Notes: generated from the letters alone by a model not told the origin. 64,000 bases of DNA from Hermatobates lingyangjiaoensis (GCA_026182355.1 JAPFBL010000257.1:460391-524390), one strand, 5' to 3'. Positions 1 through 11,739 are shown, counted from the first letter of the stretch. Program-made: numbers and translations.

Positions 1-2729
1 TTATGATTGGAATAATGGAAAAAAAACAATAGAATAACACTTATTGTTCGAAACGCACAGACGTTAGATAAAATATTTTTTGAGGAGACTTGGTGTTTCT
101 TCCTTTTATTATAATAATGAGTAAATACCACACAATAAATGATTATACAGCTCGGGAAAAAAATATTGTTTTCTAATAAAAATATTTAAAGTCTTAAAAA
201 AATGGTTTCTTTTATAGAGTTCTGAGTACTAAAGTATTATTATTAATATACTGAAAATAAAACTGGAAATGGACTTTAATAAAAATTAATAATGAAGGAT
301 TATTGATTTTTCTCTCGTGTCTGGCAATGAACCTCACTGGTAATCAGACTCATAACGTCTAGTCCAGTTAAAACTGACCTAAGACTAACCTGCATTAAAG
401 GTATACGATGATTGTTTCTTGTTTTTCATGCTAAGATATGAAATCAGTGGTTGAGAGGTCATTCAATTGATATAGAAGTGATGTTTAAAGAATATAAGAG
501 AAAACTGATAAGAGGTCAGTGAGGTCATGCAAACATTCTGAATACTCTATAGAATTGAGTCTCAGAGGATAGCAGCAGCTGGCACTAACTTGGCTACACG
601 GTGTCCAAGAGTCAACATAATACTCACACTATTACTGGGTTTGAGTGGAGGCCGACATGCCGCTTTACTCATTAGAATTCAAGCACTTTCAGAAGCAAAC
701 AAGACTGTAATTTTAAAAATGAAATTTAGGAAAAAATTCACAACAAAAAAAGACTGTTAAACCTTTATACCTGAAAAAACATAATTATATTTTTATTATG
801 CCTATGTTTTCAATATATTATATTTTAATACGCTTAAAAAAGTAATCAGTATTAGTATTTTAGAAGAATCTGTGAAAAGTCATTTTCTAAAATTGAATTT
901 TACATTTTCTTGTCTGAGACCTTCTGCAACCCAGGAGTAACTGAGATAAAACCTGGTTATATTCAGAACTGGAAAAAAAAAATGCTTATGCCAATTATAT
1001 AATGTGAAGTCATTTAAATTGTCTTTGACTGATGACGTCATTTTGGAAAAATAATGTAGAAATTTAAAGGTATGTACATTATTATTAAATCAATCATTTC
1101 ATATTTGAGTATTATTACAAATATCATATTATATAACTTTTAGCATTTGGAACAAATATATTAATCTTAGTATATATAATCTAGAATTGCTTCTGACATT
1201 ACCAGAAGTCTGCAAACTATTTCAGCTGATACAAGCGCAATATGAATGATATCTAATATAAATAACATGACTGAAGAAAATAATGAATAATTCCTAGCAA
1301 TAATTTGTGTGACTAATGAAGCCAGTACGTTTTCTATTCTTCCAATCCAAACATGTTGTAGGTTCTTCTGTTATTGATTTTTAATTGCTTATCATAAACC
1401 TACTTCATTTATATTTTAATCCATTAATGTGATTAATTTCTCGTATGCTCTACTCAGTTAATTATTTGCTTCAGCTGTTATTTATCATAACGTTACTCTG
1501 TTATTATACTTCTAATGGTTCTACCATTAAGTAAATTTCAGTAATTCATTTTCACTCAATTTTAATACTGAAATATTACATTAGAAAATAAATAATAACT
1601 ATTCATTTCTTGTAAACTATAAAGCCTTATTTGTAAATCAACTTAAATTCTATAATAACTTGGAAGAAATATTAAAATAACTAACAGATTTATAATCTAG
1701 GCATTTCTGATAGAACTTGACTGCTCAAATCAGAATTGAGTATTAATGAGTTTGTATTAGAATAAGATTACACAATTTACAGCTACCAGAATTGTAATAT
1801 ATTTAGAAATTACTATTTAAAATAATTGTTTTATGAACAATAATTATATTATTTATGATAATATTATTAATAATAATGGTTATATTATTCATTTATGAAC
1901 AATCAAATGTATACCAGACCTGTTCCCAGATCTATAAGCTTCGCTGTTAGTGAGAATAAACATGTTTTGCGGTGCAATAAATTTCTGGATGTGCTTATGC
2001 AGGATGAACTATAACCCTACGAATATATTCTTAAATTGAATAGATTTAAAACCATTCAGTCATCAACAGACATGACAATATTACGTAAAGCTTATGTGAC
2101 TTTTATAAGCTTTATAAATTAATGCAAACGTTTATAAAGCTTATAAACGAATGTATTCACACATATTGAATATGTAGCTCTCGACAGGACGAAAAGGCAT
2201 TTTCTTTATCTAACTCAAAGCCTATTCTTAATGAAAATATATTCAAAAACAATAAAGAAACAAATAGCTAAGGAAGAGCCTTGGGAAGGTCTCAAGACCA
2301 GCTGGTGTCGTATTCCAGGGTATCGATTCAAGAAAAAGTAGTCACTACTACTAGTAGTAATTAGTAGGTAACCCTCAAAACACATTTTTCATACAGTAAT
2401 AGCTAACAGTGTTCCGATGCCATAACCATTGTTAAACAGATGGACCGACAGCATCAGTTGACGTTCTAAACTAGTTGTTTATAGTGTTTTCCTGCTAACA
2501 TTGTTGTGAACTTTACTAAACGGTAGAAGGCTAATACAATGACATTATTAAGAAATATTTCAAACTGAATCTTCCCTTGTTGTTATTAATGTATTAGAAA
2601 CCTTTTATAGAACTTATATAAACGCATTCAAATGGGATGTTGAACATTCCAAAGTTCACACCGTACTTCGTACCAAATATTTATAAATAATCATTAATTC
2701 AAAACATAAAACAATCTGTCAGGACAACA
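1..2729. other. Anonymous AT-rich DNA
   Basis: No coding potential was recognised. The stretch is AT-rich with homopolymer runs. A short inverted pair built on TTATAAGCTTTATAAA lies near 2101-2150. Positions about 117-145 (gagtaaataccacacaat) recur near 58790-58810, so a small dispersed repeat is present at the left edge. Confidence 0.6.
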
Positions 2730-2744
2730 TATCAAAGGATACAA

Positions 2745-2880
2745 GGAAAGAACAGGTAGAAAAAACAACACAACTCACTTCATTATTTCAATCTCATTAA
2801 CCTCTTCTTCTCCTTCTCCTGATGACGACTAGATTGAAATATTAAAGTGAGTTGTGTTGCTGTTTCTATGTGTTCTTTTC
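2745..2880. mobile_element. Solo Penelope-like terminal repeat with inverted arms
   Basis: Penelope-like elements (PLEs) carry terminal repeats called pLTRs, often with an inverted partial copy upstream. Here the left arm (about 2745-2800, containing aacacaactcactt) is matched in reverse by the right arm (about 2831-2880, containing aagtgagttgtgtt). A CTGATGA box lies between them. No coding sequence remains. Assignment to PLE rests on resemblance to the better preserved copies at 23.9 and 29.5 kb. Confidence 0.5.
2812..2850 (+). ncRNA. Degenerate hammerhead ribozyme motif
   Basis: CTGATGA at 2819-2825 is followed by a decayed stem II, then GAA at 2836-2838, the self-complementary block ATAT and T as the cleavage-site base. 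Stem II no longer pairs well and the first stem I pair fails. This is probably an inactive relic of the ribozymes described at 25938 and 29831. Confidence 0.4.
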
Positions 2881-2890
2881 TTATAATCGT

Positions 2891-5800
2891 TTGATAAATC
2901 ATTAAATCCTATTGTGAAAAAATAGATTCATCGATTACAAGCTAGCATTTTACTTTAACTACTGTTTTATAACGTCCTTTTCAAGAAATCTAAACTAAAC
3001 TTTCCTGTTCAGTAGAAATTTAAACATTGAAGTAATAACTCTACCAAATTACTTCTACTTATTGAACTGTCAAAACTGCATGTACAGAATGGGTGGCACA
3101 ATAGTCATTCGACAATTTTAAAAATAAATGTTCTTATAATATTATTTGTCAATGATATCTCGTCAATATTTTTATTGATTGTGTCTTTTAAACACCTTTT
3201 ATAGAAGTAACTCTTAAAAATAATTTATTCTTTACTACAACAGTTCATATTATCCGACATCCAAGTTTATAAATTTCTAATTGATATTTCATTTTCATAT
3301 CAAATTACAACCAACTTAATTTACATAACAAGTGACTAACTATCACTCATTGCATTTGTAGTTAACGCTGATTTCGAAGTCGAATAGGAGATATGAGTTG
3401 AGTTTTTGCATATAGAATCAGTAGGTTAATTGAAAACCGTGTCGCGTCTATCACCGATGAGTGTTCTTACAATGTATTAGCAGGCTGTGATAATGAGATT
3501 CCAATTAATGCTATACGAAGAATTAAAGATTGTCTGTACACTTTTCAATGAGAAATAACCAAATAAACTTTAAAAATTTAAAAAAAATAATAACATTATA
3601 AAAAACAATACCCTCATAATTTAGTTTCCATGAAAGTGTAAAATTCTCTGTGCCAAACAATTAAAATGACAATTAACCATAATGATCTGTAGTATATGTC
3701 ACTCATACCTATGCATTTTGCTTTTACAAAGAGCATAATCGATTGTTCTATCCTTATATTCCCTCTCATGGGGTGTGTGTGGGTTTAGATGTTTAAAACA
3801 AATAACTATAAGTTATCTTTATGTCATTTATGTCACGTTATCTTTATATACCAACAAGGAAATGTTTTTTTTTTCGAATTTTACAATCATTGACTGATTG
3901 ATATGGTTTTTTAGCTGTCATACTCGTACATGTGTAACACTTATGTGACAACTAAAAACCCCATTACAAAGATGTAGAGTTTAAACGTATGATAAACGTT
4001 TCAGTATTAAACATTTTTTTGTTGTTAAATATATGCTTTATACGAGAAAGGAGATCACAACAAGAGGTTTAGAAGTTGTATTGATGTATTCTATTCCTTT
4101 ATATTGTGTTTTGTATTAATCAATCTTACAGATTTTAATTTTCAGTTATCATTAAAGAAGAAGATAGATACATTTTTATAATTTATTATTATTTTATCCA
4201 TATTTTTAAAGTTGAAGTGTCTCTCTGACTGTTTGTATGCCCATTTACAAATTACATCTGATTTAAATGGAGAAAGTCTTATTTTCTTAAAATATTTTTC
4301 TGTTAGCCATTTATCAAAAAAAAAATTAATAAATTAGTTAGCATATAGTTAAAAGAAGTGTTGAAGCATATGATGTTTAGTTTTTCACATTTTTTTTTAT
4401 CTTTTTGGTTTAGCTTTTCCAAATATTCGATGTGTGTAAGCTACTAATAATCAGATTGCTATCGTTAATGACATAATAAAGATGTTTATGTGGATGATTC
4501 TTAAATCATGTCTATATTTTAACCTGTAAAATTTATAATCGTATAAGTTGAGAAAAATTGATCGCAAACTATTAAAATTAAAATAGTTTACAAACAAATG
4601 ACTTCAGGTGAAATTTGAAAGCACTTAGTCAATTGCAAATTTCATTCTATACAGCTTTAATTTGAAACATTGGTTTATTAGAAACTAATATTCTAACCAT
4701 TCTGCCTATTTAACTGACGATTTGTTGCAGTTGCCTTCTGAAACGAATTAACTATGTTCCTACTTCTCTAAATCTTCTTCCTCTTTCGTCAACCACTATC
4801 TCTCGTGAGTAAACCATTGTTGCATTCCCGTTAGAAGAGTTTTATTAGCTCGTTGTAATACTGACGCACGCGTCCATAAGGACAAACCATAAAAAATAAA
4901 GCAATGTTGCCAACGTATAGTGATTTTTTACCACTAAAACAATAACTATGGAAAATGAAATTATATAACCCAAACAGCTGTATAAAAAGTATTACCACAA
5001 TAAATCATATAATCTATGACAGTCTCACGTGTGTAAGTTGAGTATCTCTGATGTACAGGAGTTACATTTTTGGTAAACACCCAAAAACAATATTCAAACT
5101 TCACTCTAAAAAAATATCATAGGTGAATCCAGGGACTCATCAAAGTTGAAACAATAATAGAATTTGCAAATATCATGTAACTAAATTTAATGTTGTTAAT
5201 ATATTCTTGTAGTCATGAAAGAGATATAATTAAATTCAGTCTCTAAATAAAGTCTAGGGAAACTAAATATTTATGAAATTTCTTGCTAACTAAAAATGAG
5301 TAATGGACAGAGTTAATCAAGTGAAACAAATTTTTATGTTCAGCATTCGAAGAATATATTAAATAAAAATGCGAAGAATTTTTATTATAATATATTACCG
5401 TAAGAATATTTGTTAAAAAATGGAGTAAATTCATTCATGTTATCATAATTAAGTGAGTTTTATCACCTTCATCATTACATCGTTATTTGCATAGTTTTAA
5501 CAAAACCTTTCCTTATCAACGTTGTTTATTACTTTTAAGTCATGTATTGTTCTAATACTTTGATATGATTATTTATTATGCATTAAAATTGCAAATATAT
5601 TTTAAAAAAACATTTTAATCGCATTTGGAATAGTGCCTCTATTTTTAGTTAAGGATTTGTAAATGGCATGAACTGTCAAATTGATTTTTAGAGCAGAACT
5701 GCATATATTACAAGTGGTTTGAAACTATTTAGGCATGTTTTGTTTGTTTTAAAAATTTAAAGTATATTTTTTTTAAATTATAGTGTCAAGAGAAAAATGT

Positions 5801-6029
5801 AATACAATCATTTCAATAAATCAAAACCAATGTAAAGCATCGTATTAGAATGTTTCAAGAAAGTTTATTTTGTTAAAAATATTTATTCAGTCATGCCAGT
5901 TGACACTATTTGGTATTTACTATTGTTAAAAATATAGAACACCTCATGACGAAAAATTGTTTATACTGTAAATACTCAAATGAACAAACTGCAAAACTTT
6001 TTATAGCAACATATTCTATAATTTTTAAT
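2891..6029. other. Anonymous AT-rich DNA
   Basis: No gene, RNA or repeat boundary was recognised. Short open frames here have no family resemblance and the expected low-complexity composition. Confidence 0.55.
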
Positions 6030-8044
6030 AATCTGGAGTGGGCTACGCACAACTTTGCCATGATTAAACATAATACCATACGGCTTGGGAATATAATCTA
6101 TAATGATCCATTTAGGCCTAATATAAAGTCTAAATGGGACATGTTTATTCTTTCATTCCTAGAGATAGTACAGATAGTGATTGATCCACTGATCAATATA
6201 TACGCTTCGTTTTGTATATCACAACACTGATAAATATAATATCATTAGTATAACTACAGCAATAATAACAATTTTAAAAAGCGTCAGTGTAGATTTCGTG
6301 TTACAGGAGAACATTGCTTTTGTTCCAATAGCCAGTAGATCTCTTACATAGTTTATCTGAGTTCTTTGTACATTGAAGATTTAAGAAACTTTTCCCCTTT
6401 AAAACATGAGAATATTCCTCTTTTATTTGAAAAATGACAGAAAAAATGTCACATTAAGATAATTATAAATTTAAAATATAGGATAATTATATTTTTTATT
6501 TTTCAAACAATGGTTTCAATTTTTGAATTGTGTTTTACATTGTTGGTCCTTTATAATATTATTATACTGGGAATTTTATGGCCTACTAGTGATTCTTTAA
6601 CAATTATTTTTCAATCCTTTGTCAAAAATCATAATAATCCAGTATTCTCTGAGCGAGTGTTACCTTTTTCCTGCGTGCTGTTCTGTGTTATAAGATAGCT
6701 GTAAATGTGTATTGAGAGAAAAATATATTATTAATTAGCCAGTTTTGCATACTCAAATCAAGTACAAAGCTGGCTTTTCAGTCTACTTTAAAGCTTTTGT
6801 AGCTAGAAACTTGAAATTGTTAAAAATAATAGGTATGAACTATTAGACTACAATACTGCAAACAATGGATATTTGTCAACAACTATAATAATTCTTATGG
6901 AAAGATTACATGCGTCATACTTCAATATTACCCAAAGATACTATAATTAATAAACACTAAAGAATTTACAAGTGATATTATGTTTTGTTAGAGGATGCAA
7001 CATATAGATTAATTAGAGCATTTTGTGAGACAAGTCCATTATACCATGGAAAGCATCCAAAATTATATGTTTGATTGGTATTGGTTTTCTACATTTAAGA
7101 ATTTTATTCTTTTAAATATCATATTAAGTTATTCAATTAAATAACAATTCTTCATTAAACCTCTAAGCATAAATTTTATTTCAGTGGATTAAATTTCTTA
7201 GAAAAAATTTCTAAGTCAATGTAAACAATGTAAATAAATGTAAACGATTACAATAATAGCAACCAAACCATTATTCTAGGATCAATATTCAGTTTTTTTT
7301 TAGCCTTACAGCTCTTTACTGTAATTGAAACTTTATGAGTTCTTTTTAATTATTAATATTTTGTTCAATTTTTTTTCAACATTTCTTTGTTTTTTAATGA
7401 CCGTTTAACATCAAAAATCATTTTGAAAAAAGAAAATATAATATAATACATTTAATACATTTTAGTTAATGTATTTTAGAAAAAAAATCTCAACTCAGCC
7501 TCTACTTTAAAATTTTTTTTTCGGATTTAGTTTCATTTTGATCTGTCAAATGGTATGACTTGTATCGCTCTCCCAGGCTTACAGATTTAATTACAAGTCA
7601 AAATTTTTATTTCTTATTGAAAAAAAAAATCCTATGGTTTTATAAGTCTGAGTAGTTTTACCTTTTATTGCTTTTGTAATCCCAAAGATAATGCTAAAAT
7701 TTCAAGACTCTTAGAGTTAATAGTTCAGGAGAAAAAATGTTGTCTAAAATCACATTTTTGGCAAAGAAGTAACTTTCCCATCATGCATACAGCACACGTA
7801 CACTATGGGCCTATTTTTGTGTAAAATATCAATTTGATCCATCGAAGATTCTGGACCGTATCGCGACCACAATCGTTGGATACATACTCACCCAGCCACC
7901 CACCCACCCACCTATAAACACACACACAAAGACATGAAATGTCGTAAAACGACTTCTGGGACATTGAAATACGTAATTTCGTCAAAGCTTTCACATTGAA
8001 TTTTTTCACCTTCACTACAGATTACTTATAAGTGATAAGTAATA
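6030..8044 (-). repeat. Unclassified TA-flanked repeat family, old copy A
   Basis: The left edge (atctggagtgggc at 6031) and right edge (acttataagtgataagt near 8025-8040) match in reverse the ends of the well preserved copies at 15587-17254 and 19118-20784. Internal landmarks are shared too, such as the gggtggg-type tract (about 7895-7915), the catcatgcata segment near 7780 and the cattgtaaac-type segment near 7200. It is diverged and has no coding potential, so the open frames at 5910-6230 and 7803-8015 are not genes. Confidence 0.7.
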
Positions 8045-8590
8045 ATAAGAAAATTTACTTATGATATACAGAATGAGTTACAAATATAGATGGAAATGTG
8101 AATTGTTTTAATATACATGGGTTGATAGATCGTATCATTAATATGAAAATGATAAATAATGTCATAAGTAATGAATTTAAAATGACACAACACAGAAAGT
8201 AAAAGAAAAACCAAAACAGCAGGAAATGAGAACCAAAAGCAAAATAAAACTATGACAGAATGTCATGACTAAGGTTTGATGAGCTCAGGATTTGGCATAT
8301 TATTTCCTGAAGCATATCTGGTTATAAACAGGAAGAAGCGAAGAAAAAAATAGATTAATTTTAAGAGACTATAAACAATTACTTCATTTTTTTCACTTTA
8401 TTCATTTTTAAGTGAAAATATTTTATATTATTTATGAACTTCATATTTTCTTTATATTACTTCAAATTATAAACTATATTTAATAATTAAGATATTATCT
8501 ATTTTTGATGCATGAAGTTTGTTTTTTGTTTTTTTTTTTTGTTTTCCAATAGACAACTTTTTAGTAGCTTTGAGAAAATAAACGGAAATG
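8045..8590. other. Anonymous AT-rich DNA
   Basis: No feature was recognised apart from a T-rich run near 8519-8545. Confidence 0.5.
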
Positions 8591-8625
8591 GAAGAGAGAA
8601 GATGAAGGAGGAAGTGTTTGCTTAC

Positions 8626-8699
8626 TGGTAGACGAGAGGCAAAGCAGGAACGCGGCAGGCGAACTCGACTGACGGCTGACCAGCGGAGGCCGTTATATA
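8626..8699 (-). promoter_or_regulatory. Candidate TATA/initiator core promoter with short first exon
   Basis: In an AT-rich background, 8600-8830 is distinctly GC-rich. On the minus strand a TATATAA box (8699-8693) is followed 29 bases downstream by TCAGTC (8672-8667), which resembles the arthropod TCAGT initiator. A GTAAGC splice-donor-like site lies at about 8627-8622, which would give a first exon of roughly 45 nt. A second donor-like AG/GTGAGT occurs near 8840 on the same strand. No downstream exon was recognised. It could be the 5' end of a host gene running left, or the promoter of a lost retroelement. Confidence 0.35.
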
Positions 8700-9002
8700 G
8701 CAAGCTCCCCTCCGAGCGGCCGTGACACAACTCTTCGCCGCTGTCCACTCTTCTACATACTTCGACCAAATAACACTGCTCTTCGCACCGCAGTTGCTAG
8801 CTTGCATATGTTCCTCATACGTAAACCTGGGTACTCACCTAATAATAACTTTCACTTTCATTGAGTATTTAATCCCACTTAGATTACTATAAAAATTTAT
8901 ACATATTTATGATATTTATTCTATTATTAGGCTCGATTCACAGTAAGCTATACTTTATAGCAACTTGATTTTAACCAAACACATACGAGTATACATACAC
9001 AA

Positions 9003-9003
<1 letters not shown>

Positions 9004-9043
<40 letters not shown>
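9004..9043. repeat. (CA)n/(TA)n microsatellite
   Basis: A CA dinucleotide tract runs directly into a TA tract. It abuts the PLE terminal repeat that begins at 9044. Confidence 0.95.
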
Positions 9044-9225
9044 GGTGTGTTCTCTAATCGGGATCGGTCAATTTTCTAGAATAAAAAATCAAACTCTCGT
9101 TGCCGACGTTTCGGTTTTATTTAAAACCTTTTTCATGGGCAGAAGTACGAATTTTTTAACTAAGAAAATGAAATTTACATTATTTAAAGGAACAAAAAAG
9201 TTAACCGGACAAAACCTTCGACTAG

Positions 9226-9228
<3 letters not shown>
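9044..9228 (-). mobile_element. Solo PLE terminal repeat, family with GAAACGTCGGC
   Basis: The unit is bounded on both sides by (TA)n. On the minus strand it reads GGTTTTAAATAAAACC then GAAACGTCGGC, which is a stem II hairpin, GAA, ACGT and C. The upstream CTGANGA box has decayed (CATGAAAA). Near-homologous units occur at 40014-40185 and 60567-60770. The open frame at 9045-9278 is an accident of this unit plus the TA tract. Confidence 0.65.

Positions 9229-9274
<46 letters not shown>
9229..9274. repeat. (TA)n microsatellite
   Basis: An uninterrupted TA tract at the end of the preceding PLE unit. Confidence 0.95.
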
Positions 9275-9275
<1 letters not shown>

Positions 9276-9588
9276 TAAATTGAAAAACTAAATACCACAC
9301 CTACTATAAAACTTTAAATTACACAAAAAAATGAACAGAACAAAGATAAAATGCACACTTACTAAATTCAATATTTTGAACTGTTGTTCGTCAAACTAAG
9401 TTTCCAGCTGTTCTGTTATCTTCCTTCTTTATTACTTTTATGTTAGCTTCTCAGTTTTTACTTTGTCTGCTCTCTTATGACAAAAAAATTGAAAGGCCTC
9501 AGAGCATTTATTTTTGTTGTTTTCTTTTCTCCATTGTGGTTTGCACTTCATTGATTGCATCACGTGTTTATTCATTGTGGTTTTTCTG
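9275..9588. other. Spacer between microsatellites
   Basis: No gene was recognised. It lies between two (TA)n tracts and is probably PLE-derived untranslated sequence, but no ribozyme core was seen. Confidence 0.4.
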
Positions 9589-9589
9589 C

Positions 9590-9600
9590 ACACACACACC

Positions 9601-9650
<50 letters not shown>

Positions 9651-9659
9651 TATATATAA
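9590..9659. repeat. (CA)n/(TA)n microsatellite
   Basis: CA repeats pass into TA repeats and end against the inverted PLE arm. Confidence 0.95.
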
Positions 9660-9823
9660 ACATTATTAAATTTCTTCCCAACTTCTCTATGTATTATGTT
9701 TCGATACAGTTTTCAAGATTTCGGATCTCACATTTCCATTTACTTGGTACTAAGTACAACAGTTCATCAAAAGATTTGTTCGTACAATCTATTTAATGAT
9801 GAAAAAATTACAAATAAAAATAC

Positions 9824-9862
9824 AGACCAACGTTTCGGTCATCATTGACCATCCTCAGGGTT
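9824..9862 (-). ncRNA. Hammerhead ribozyme motif (ACGT type)
   Basis: On the minus strand CTGAGGA (9858-9852) is followed by a GTCA/TGAC stem II, GAA, ACGT, the cleavage-site base T, then GGT. GGT can pair with the bases preceding the box to form stem I. It is the inverted-arm twin of 10512-10547. Confidence 0.7.
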
Positions 9863-9980
9863 TGATAATAGATAAATCAAAGTTACTCACTATACAATAA
9901 AAATAGAAAACATAAATAAAAGTTATACATAACATATTTCTATGAGTTTAAAGTATGGTCTTTAGGACCAGTATAACTAT

Positions 9981-10334
9981 ATGATAGGGAACTGTGAATC
10001 CCTCAAATCTGCCTACATTGGTTCGACGACTACAACTTTGTCCCGACGGGTTACCATGCACCTTGCAGCAGGTAGTCCTAAAGACCATACTCAGAATACC
10101 CATAATGTTACACTCACTCGAGAAATGTTAGTTAATAACACAGAGGTTTTGTACTACGAAAAAGATAAAAACAGGCTAATGATATTAGAAGCCCTGAACA
10201 TTTTGGAACGAAGACCAAACATGAATTATCAAACCGCAGGCTTCAACAATTTGTTAAAGCTATATACGGGACATACACACCAGAGACAGCAGTTGGAGTT
10301 GCAGAGTGAAGATATCCTAGGGACATCGGAATGA
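9981..10334 (+). CDS. PLE GIY-YIG endonuclease domain, 5' truncated
   Basis: This 117-residue frame encodes the end of a PLE polyprotein. The GIY-YIG module would nick target DNA to prime reverse transcription. AYIGSTTTTLSRR at about residues 11-23 supplies the YIG strand and the catalytic-type Arg, followed by MHL. LEALNILERRPNMN at about residues 69-82 supplies the catalytic-type Glu and the terminal Asn motif. The GIY strand, the zinc-knuckle linker and the whole reverse transcriptase are missing. The first Met is only the first available one, because the frame is joined to an inverted terminal repeat. It is most like the copy at 49904-50359. A non-autonomous relic. Confidence 0.8.
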   Translation: MIGNCESLKSAYIGSTTTTLSRRVTMHLAAGSPKDHTQNTHNVTLTREMLVNNTEVLYYEKDKNRLMILEALNILERRPNMNYQTAGFNNLLKLYTGHTHQRQQLELQSEDILGTSE

Positions 10335-10511
10335 AATGGCAGCATTGGTAGTGTAAAACCTAATGTAACCTGTCATTTTGTTATGTTTACTAAATTGCAT
10401 TATTGTATCGATTGTTAACTTTAAACTCATAGAAATATGTTGTGTATAACTTTTATTTATGTTTTATGTTTTTAATTGTATAGTGAGTAACTTTGATTTA
10501 TCTATTATCAA

Positions 10512-10547
10512 ACCCTGAGGATGGTCAATGATGACGAAACGTTGGTC
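10512..10547 (+). ncRNA. Hammerhead ribozyme motif (ACGT type)
   Basis: CTGAGGA at 10515-10521, a four-pair GTCA/TGAC stem II preceded by two extra bases, GAA at 10536-10538, the palindrome ACGT at 10539-10542, and T at 10543 as cleavage-site base. Stem I can form from ACC before the box and GGT after the cleavage site. It lies about 30 bases upstream of a PLE N-terminal frame. Confidence 0.75.
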
Positions 10548-10579
10548 TGTATTTTTATTTGTAATTTTTTCATCATTAA

Positions 10580-10757
10580 ATAGATTGTACGAACAAATCT
10601 TTTGGTGAACTGTTGTACTTAGTACCAAGTAAATGGAAATGTGAGATCCGAAATCTTGAAAAACTGTATCGAAAAATAATACATAGAGAAGTTGGGAAGA
10701 AATTTAATAATGTTTGTATAAACGAAGGTCTGCTACCTAGTTACACTAATATATATA
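10580..10757 (+). pseudogene. PLE N-terminal coding fragment ending in (TA)n
   Basis: A frame open from about 10580 reads SFGELLYLVPSKW, then IRNLEKL, VGKKFNNVC and EGLLPSYTNIYIY, where the last codons become a TA microsatellite. The same motif order (SFGEL-Y-VP--W, IR-LEK, VGK-F, YTNIYI) occurs at 26570-26762 on the minus strand, with partial matches at 49640, 23661, 28384 and 30030. It is therefore the conserved start of the PLE protein, upstream of the reverse transcriptase, and belongs to the terminal repeat. The frame is cut off by the next PLE insertion. Confidence 0.65.
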
Positions 10758-10813
10758 TATATAGTTCAATATAAACAAAGAAACATAGAGAAATCAGAAG
10801 AACACACTTACAG

Positions 10814-10847
10814 TCTCTAATTTTCGGTTTGAACCGTCTTCAGGAGA
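10814..10847 (-). ncRNA. Hammerhead ribozyme motif (AATT type)
   Basis: On the minus strand: TCTC, CTGAAGA (10843-10837), one extra C, stem II GGTT/AACC, GAA, the palindrome AATT, cleavage-site base A, and GAGA pairing with the initial TCTC as stem I. Confidence 0.75.
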
Positions 10848-11175
10848 GATAAGAGAGGGAAACCAAGCGCACTGGATCAGAGACGGTTGGAGACCAACAG
10901 TGTTGCCGCATGCGCGCCCGTTCACAGAAAATAAGGTAGACAGGAATCAATTTATAATTAATTTATAATTTATAAAATAAAATAATGGAATATGAAAACA
11001 ATAAATATATAAAAAAGGAAAAATTGAAAAAATAAGGGAAATTGATACAGAGAAATTGATACATAAACAAAAGTGCTGACTAAGCTATGATAAAATAAAA
11101 TAAAACTAAGAATACAAATAATAACAAATGAAATAATTTAATAAAAAATGTGAAAAGGCAAGGAACTTTTAGACA

Positions 11176-11454
11176 TTATCGCTTTAGATTGAGGCCAGGT
11201 GCACTACGCGCACTTAATAGCCAAATATGGGCTTCTTCGGAGGCTCGTAGTGTGAGATCTTTGCTGTCAGGGGGTATTTGTCGCAGAATCTGTAACCTGT
11301 AGCACTCATTAAAAGGGAGACCGTGGCTATTGGCATGTATGGCAATGGGAAGATGGGAGCGACTATTGACTGAAGCTCTGTGATTGTTCATACGGAGACT
11401 AAGCTTGGTGGATGCTTGGCCTACGTAGAACGAATCACACTTGGTACACTCCAA
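11176..11454 (-). CDS. PLE GIY-YIG endonuclease domain (left palindrome arm)
   Basis: This 92-residue frame is the C-terminal GIY-YIG domain of a PLE protein. CTKCDSFYVGQAST near the start holds the FYVG strand (a YIG variant). LSLRMNNHRAS has the conserved Arg and His. ANSHGLPFNECY is a PLE-typical segment, and LRASEEAHIWLL holds the catalytic-type Glu. It ends SAPGLNLKR at its own stop, so the C-terminus is intact. The upstream polyprotein is missing because the palindrome centre cuts it at 11454. It is a mirror copy of 11461-11739. Confidence 0.85.
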   Translation of the reverse strand: MECTKCDSFYVGQASTKLSLRMNNHRASVNSRSHLPIAIHANSHGLPFNECYRLQILRQIPPDSKDLTLRASEEAHIWLLSARSAPGLNLKR

Positions 11455-11460
11455 TCACAC

Positions 11461-11739
11461 TTGGAGTGTACCAAGTGTGATTCGTTCTACGTAGGCCAAG
11501 CATCCACCAAGCTTAGTCTCCGTATGAACAATCACAGAGCTTCAGTCAATAGTCGCTCCCATCTTCCCATTGCCATACATGCCAATAGCCACGGTCTCCC
11601 TTTTAATGAGTGCTACAGGTTACAGATTCTGCGACAAATACCCCCTGACAGCAAAGATCTCACACTACGAGCCTCCGAAGAAGCCCATATTTGGCTATTA
11701 AGTGCGCGTAGTGCACCTGGCCTCAATCTAAAGCGATAA
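11461..11739 (+). CDS. PLE GIY-YIG endonuclease domain (right palindrome arm)
   Basis: Identical in content to the minus-strand copy at 11176-11454. The open frame extends upstream to a Met at 11380, but residues before about 11455 come from reading the opposite arm backwards and are not PLE protein. The true PLE sequence begins at the palindrome centre with LECTKCDSFYVG. The domain is truncated at its N-terminus and has no reverse transcriptase, so it could act only if expressed from outside. Confidence 0.85.
   Translation: MECTKCDSFYVGQASTKLSLRMNNHRASVNSRSHLPIAIHANSHGLPFNECYRLQILRQIPPDSKDLTLRASEEAHIWLLSARSAPGLNLKR

Larger units (their letters stand above)
9656..10757 (+). mobile_element. 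PLE copy 1: inverted terminal repeat, GIY-YIG end, terminal repeat
   Basis: The structure is: an inverted arm (about 9656-9955), a GIY-YIG coding end (9981-10334), a 3' untranslated region with a ribozyme motif, and the direct arm (about 10408-10745). The direct arm ends inside N-terminal coding sequence at a (TA)n tract. The inverted arm also carries a GIY-YIG scrap (about 9955-9971, the complement of 10074-10091) joined directly to terminal-repeat sequence, so it has its own internal deletion. Head-to-head terminal repeats around a 5'-truncated body are typical of PLE insertions. Confidence 0.8.

Noticed and set aside
5910..6230. 106-residue frame as a possible small gene
   Set aside because: Its second half is the end of an old copy of the 1.67-kb non-coding repeat (6030-8044), and no protein motif is visible.
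8467..8807. Two overlapping minus-strand frames as a real protein
   Set aside because: They overlap in different frames, span the promoter-like island and a poly-T tract, and show no domain. The nucleotide-level promoter signals explain the region better.
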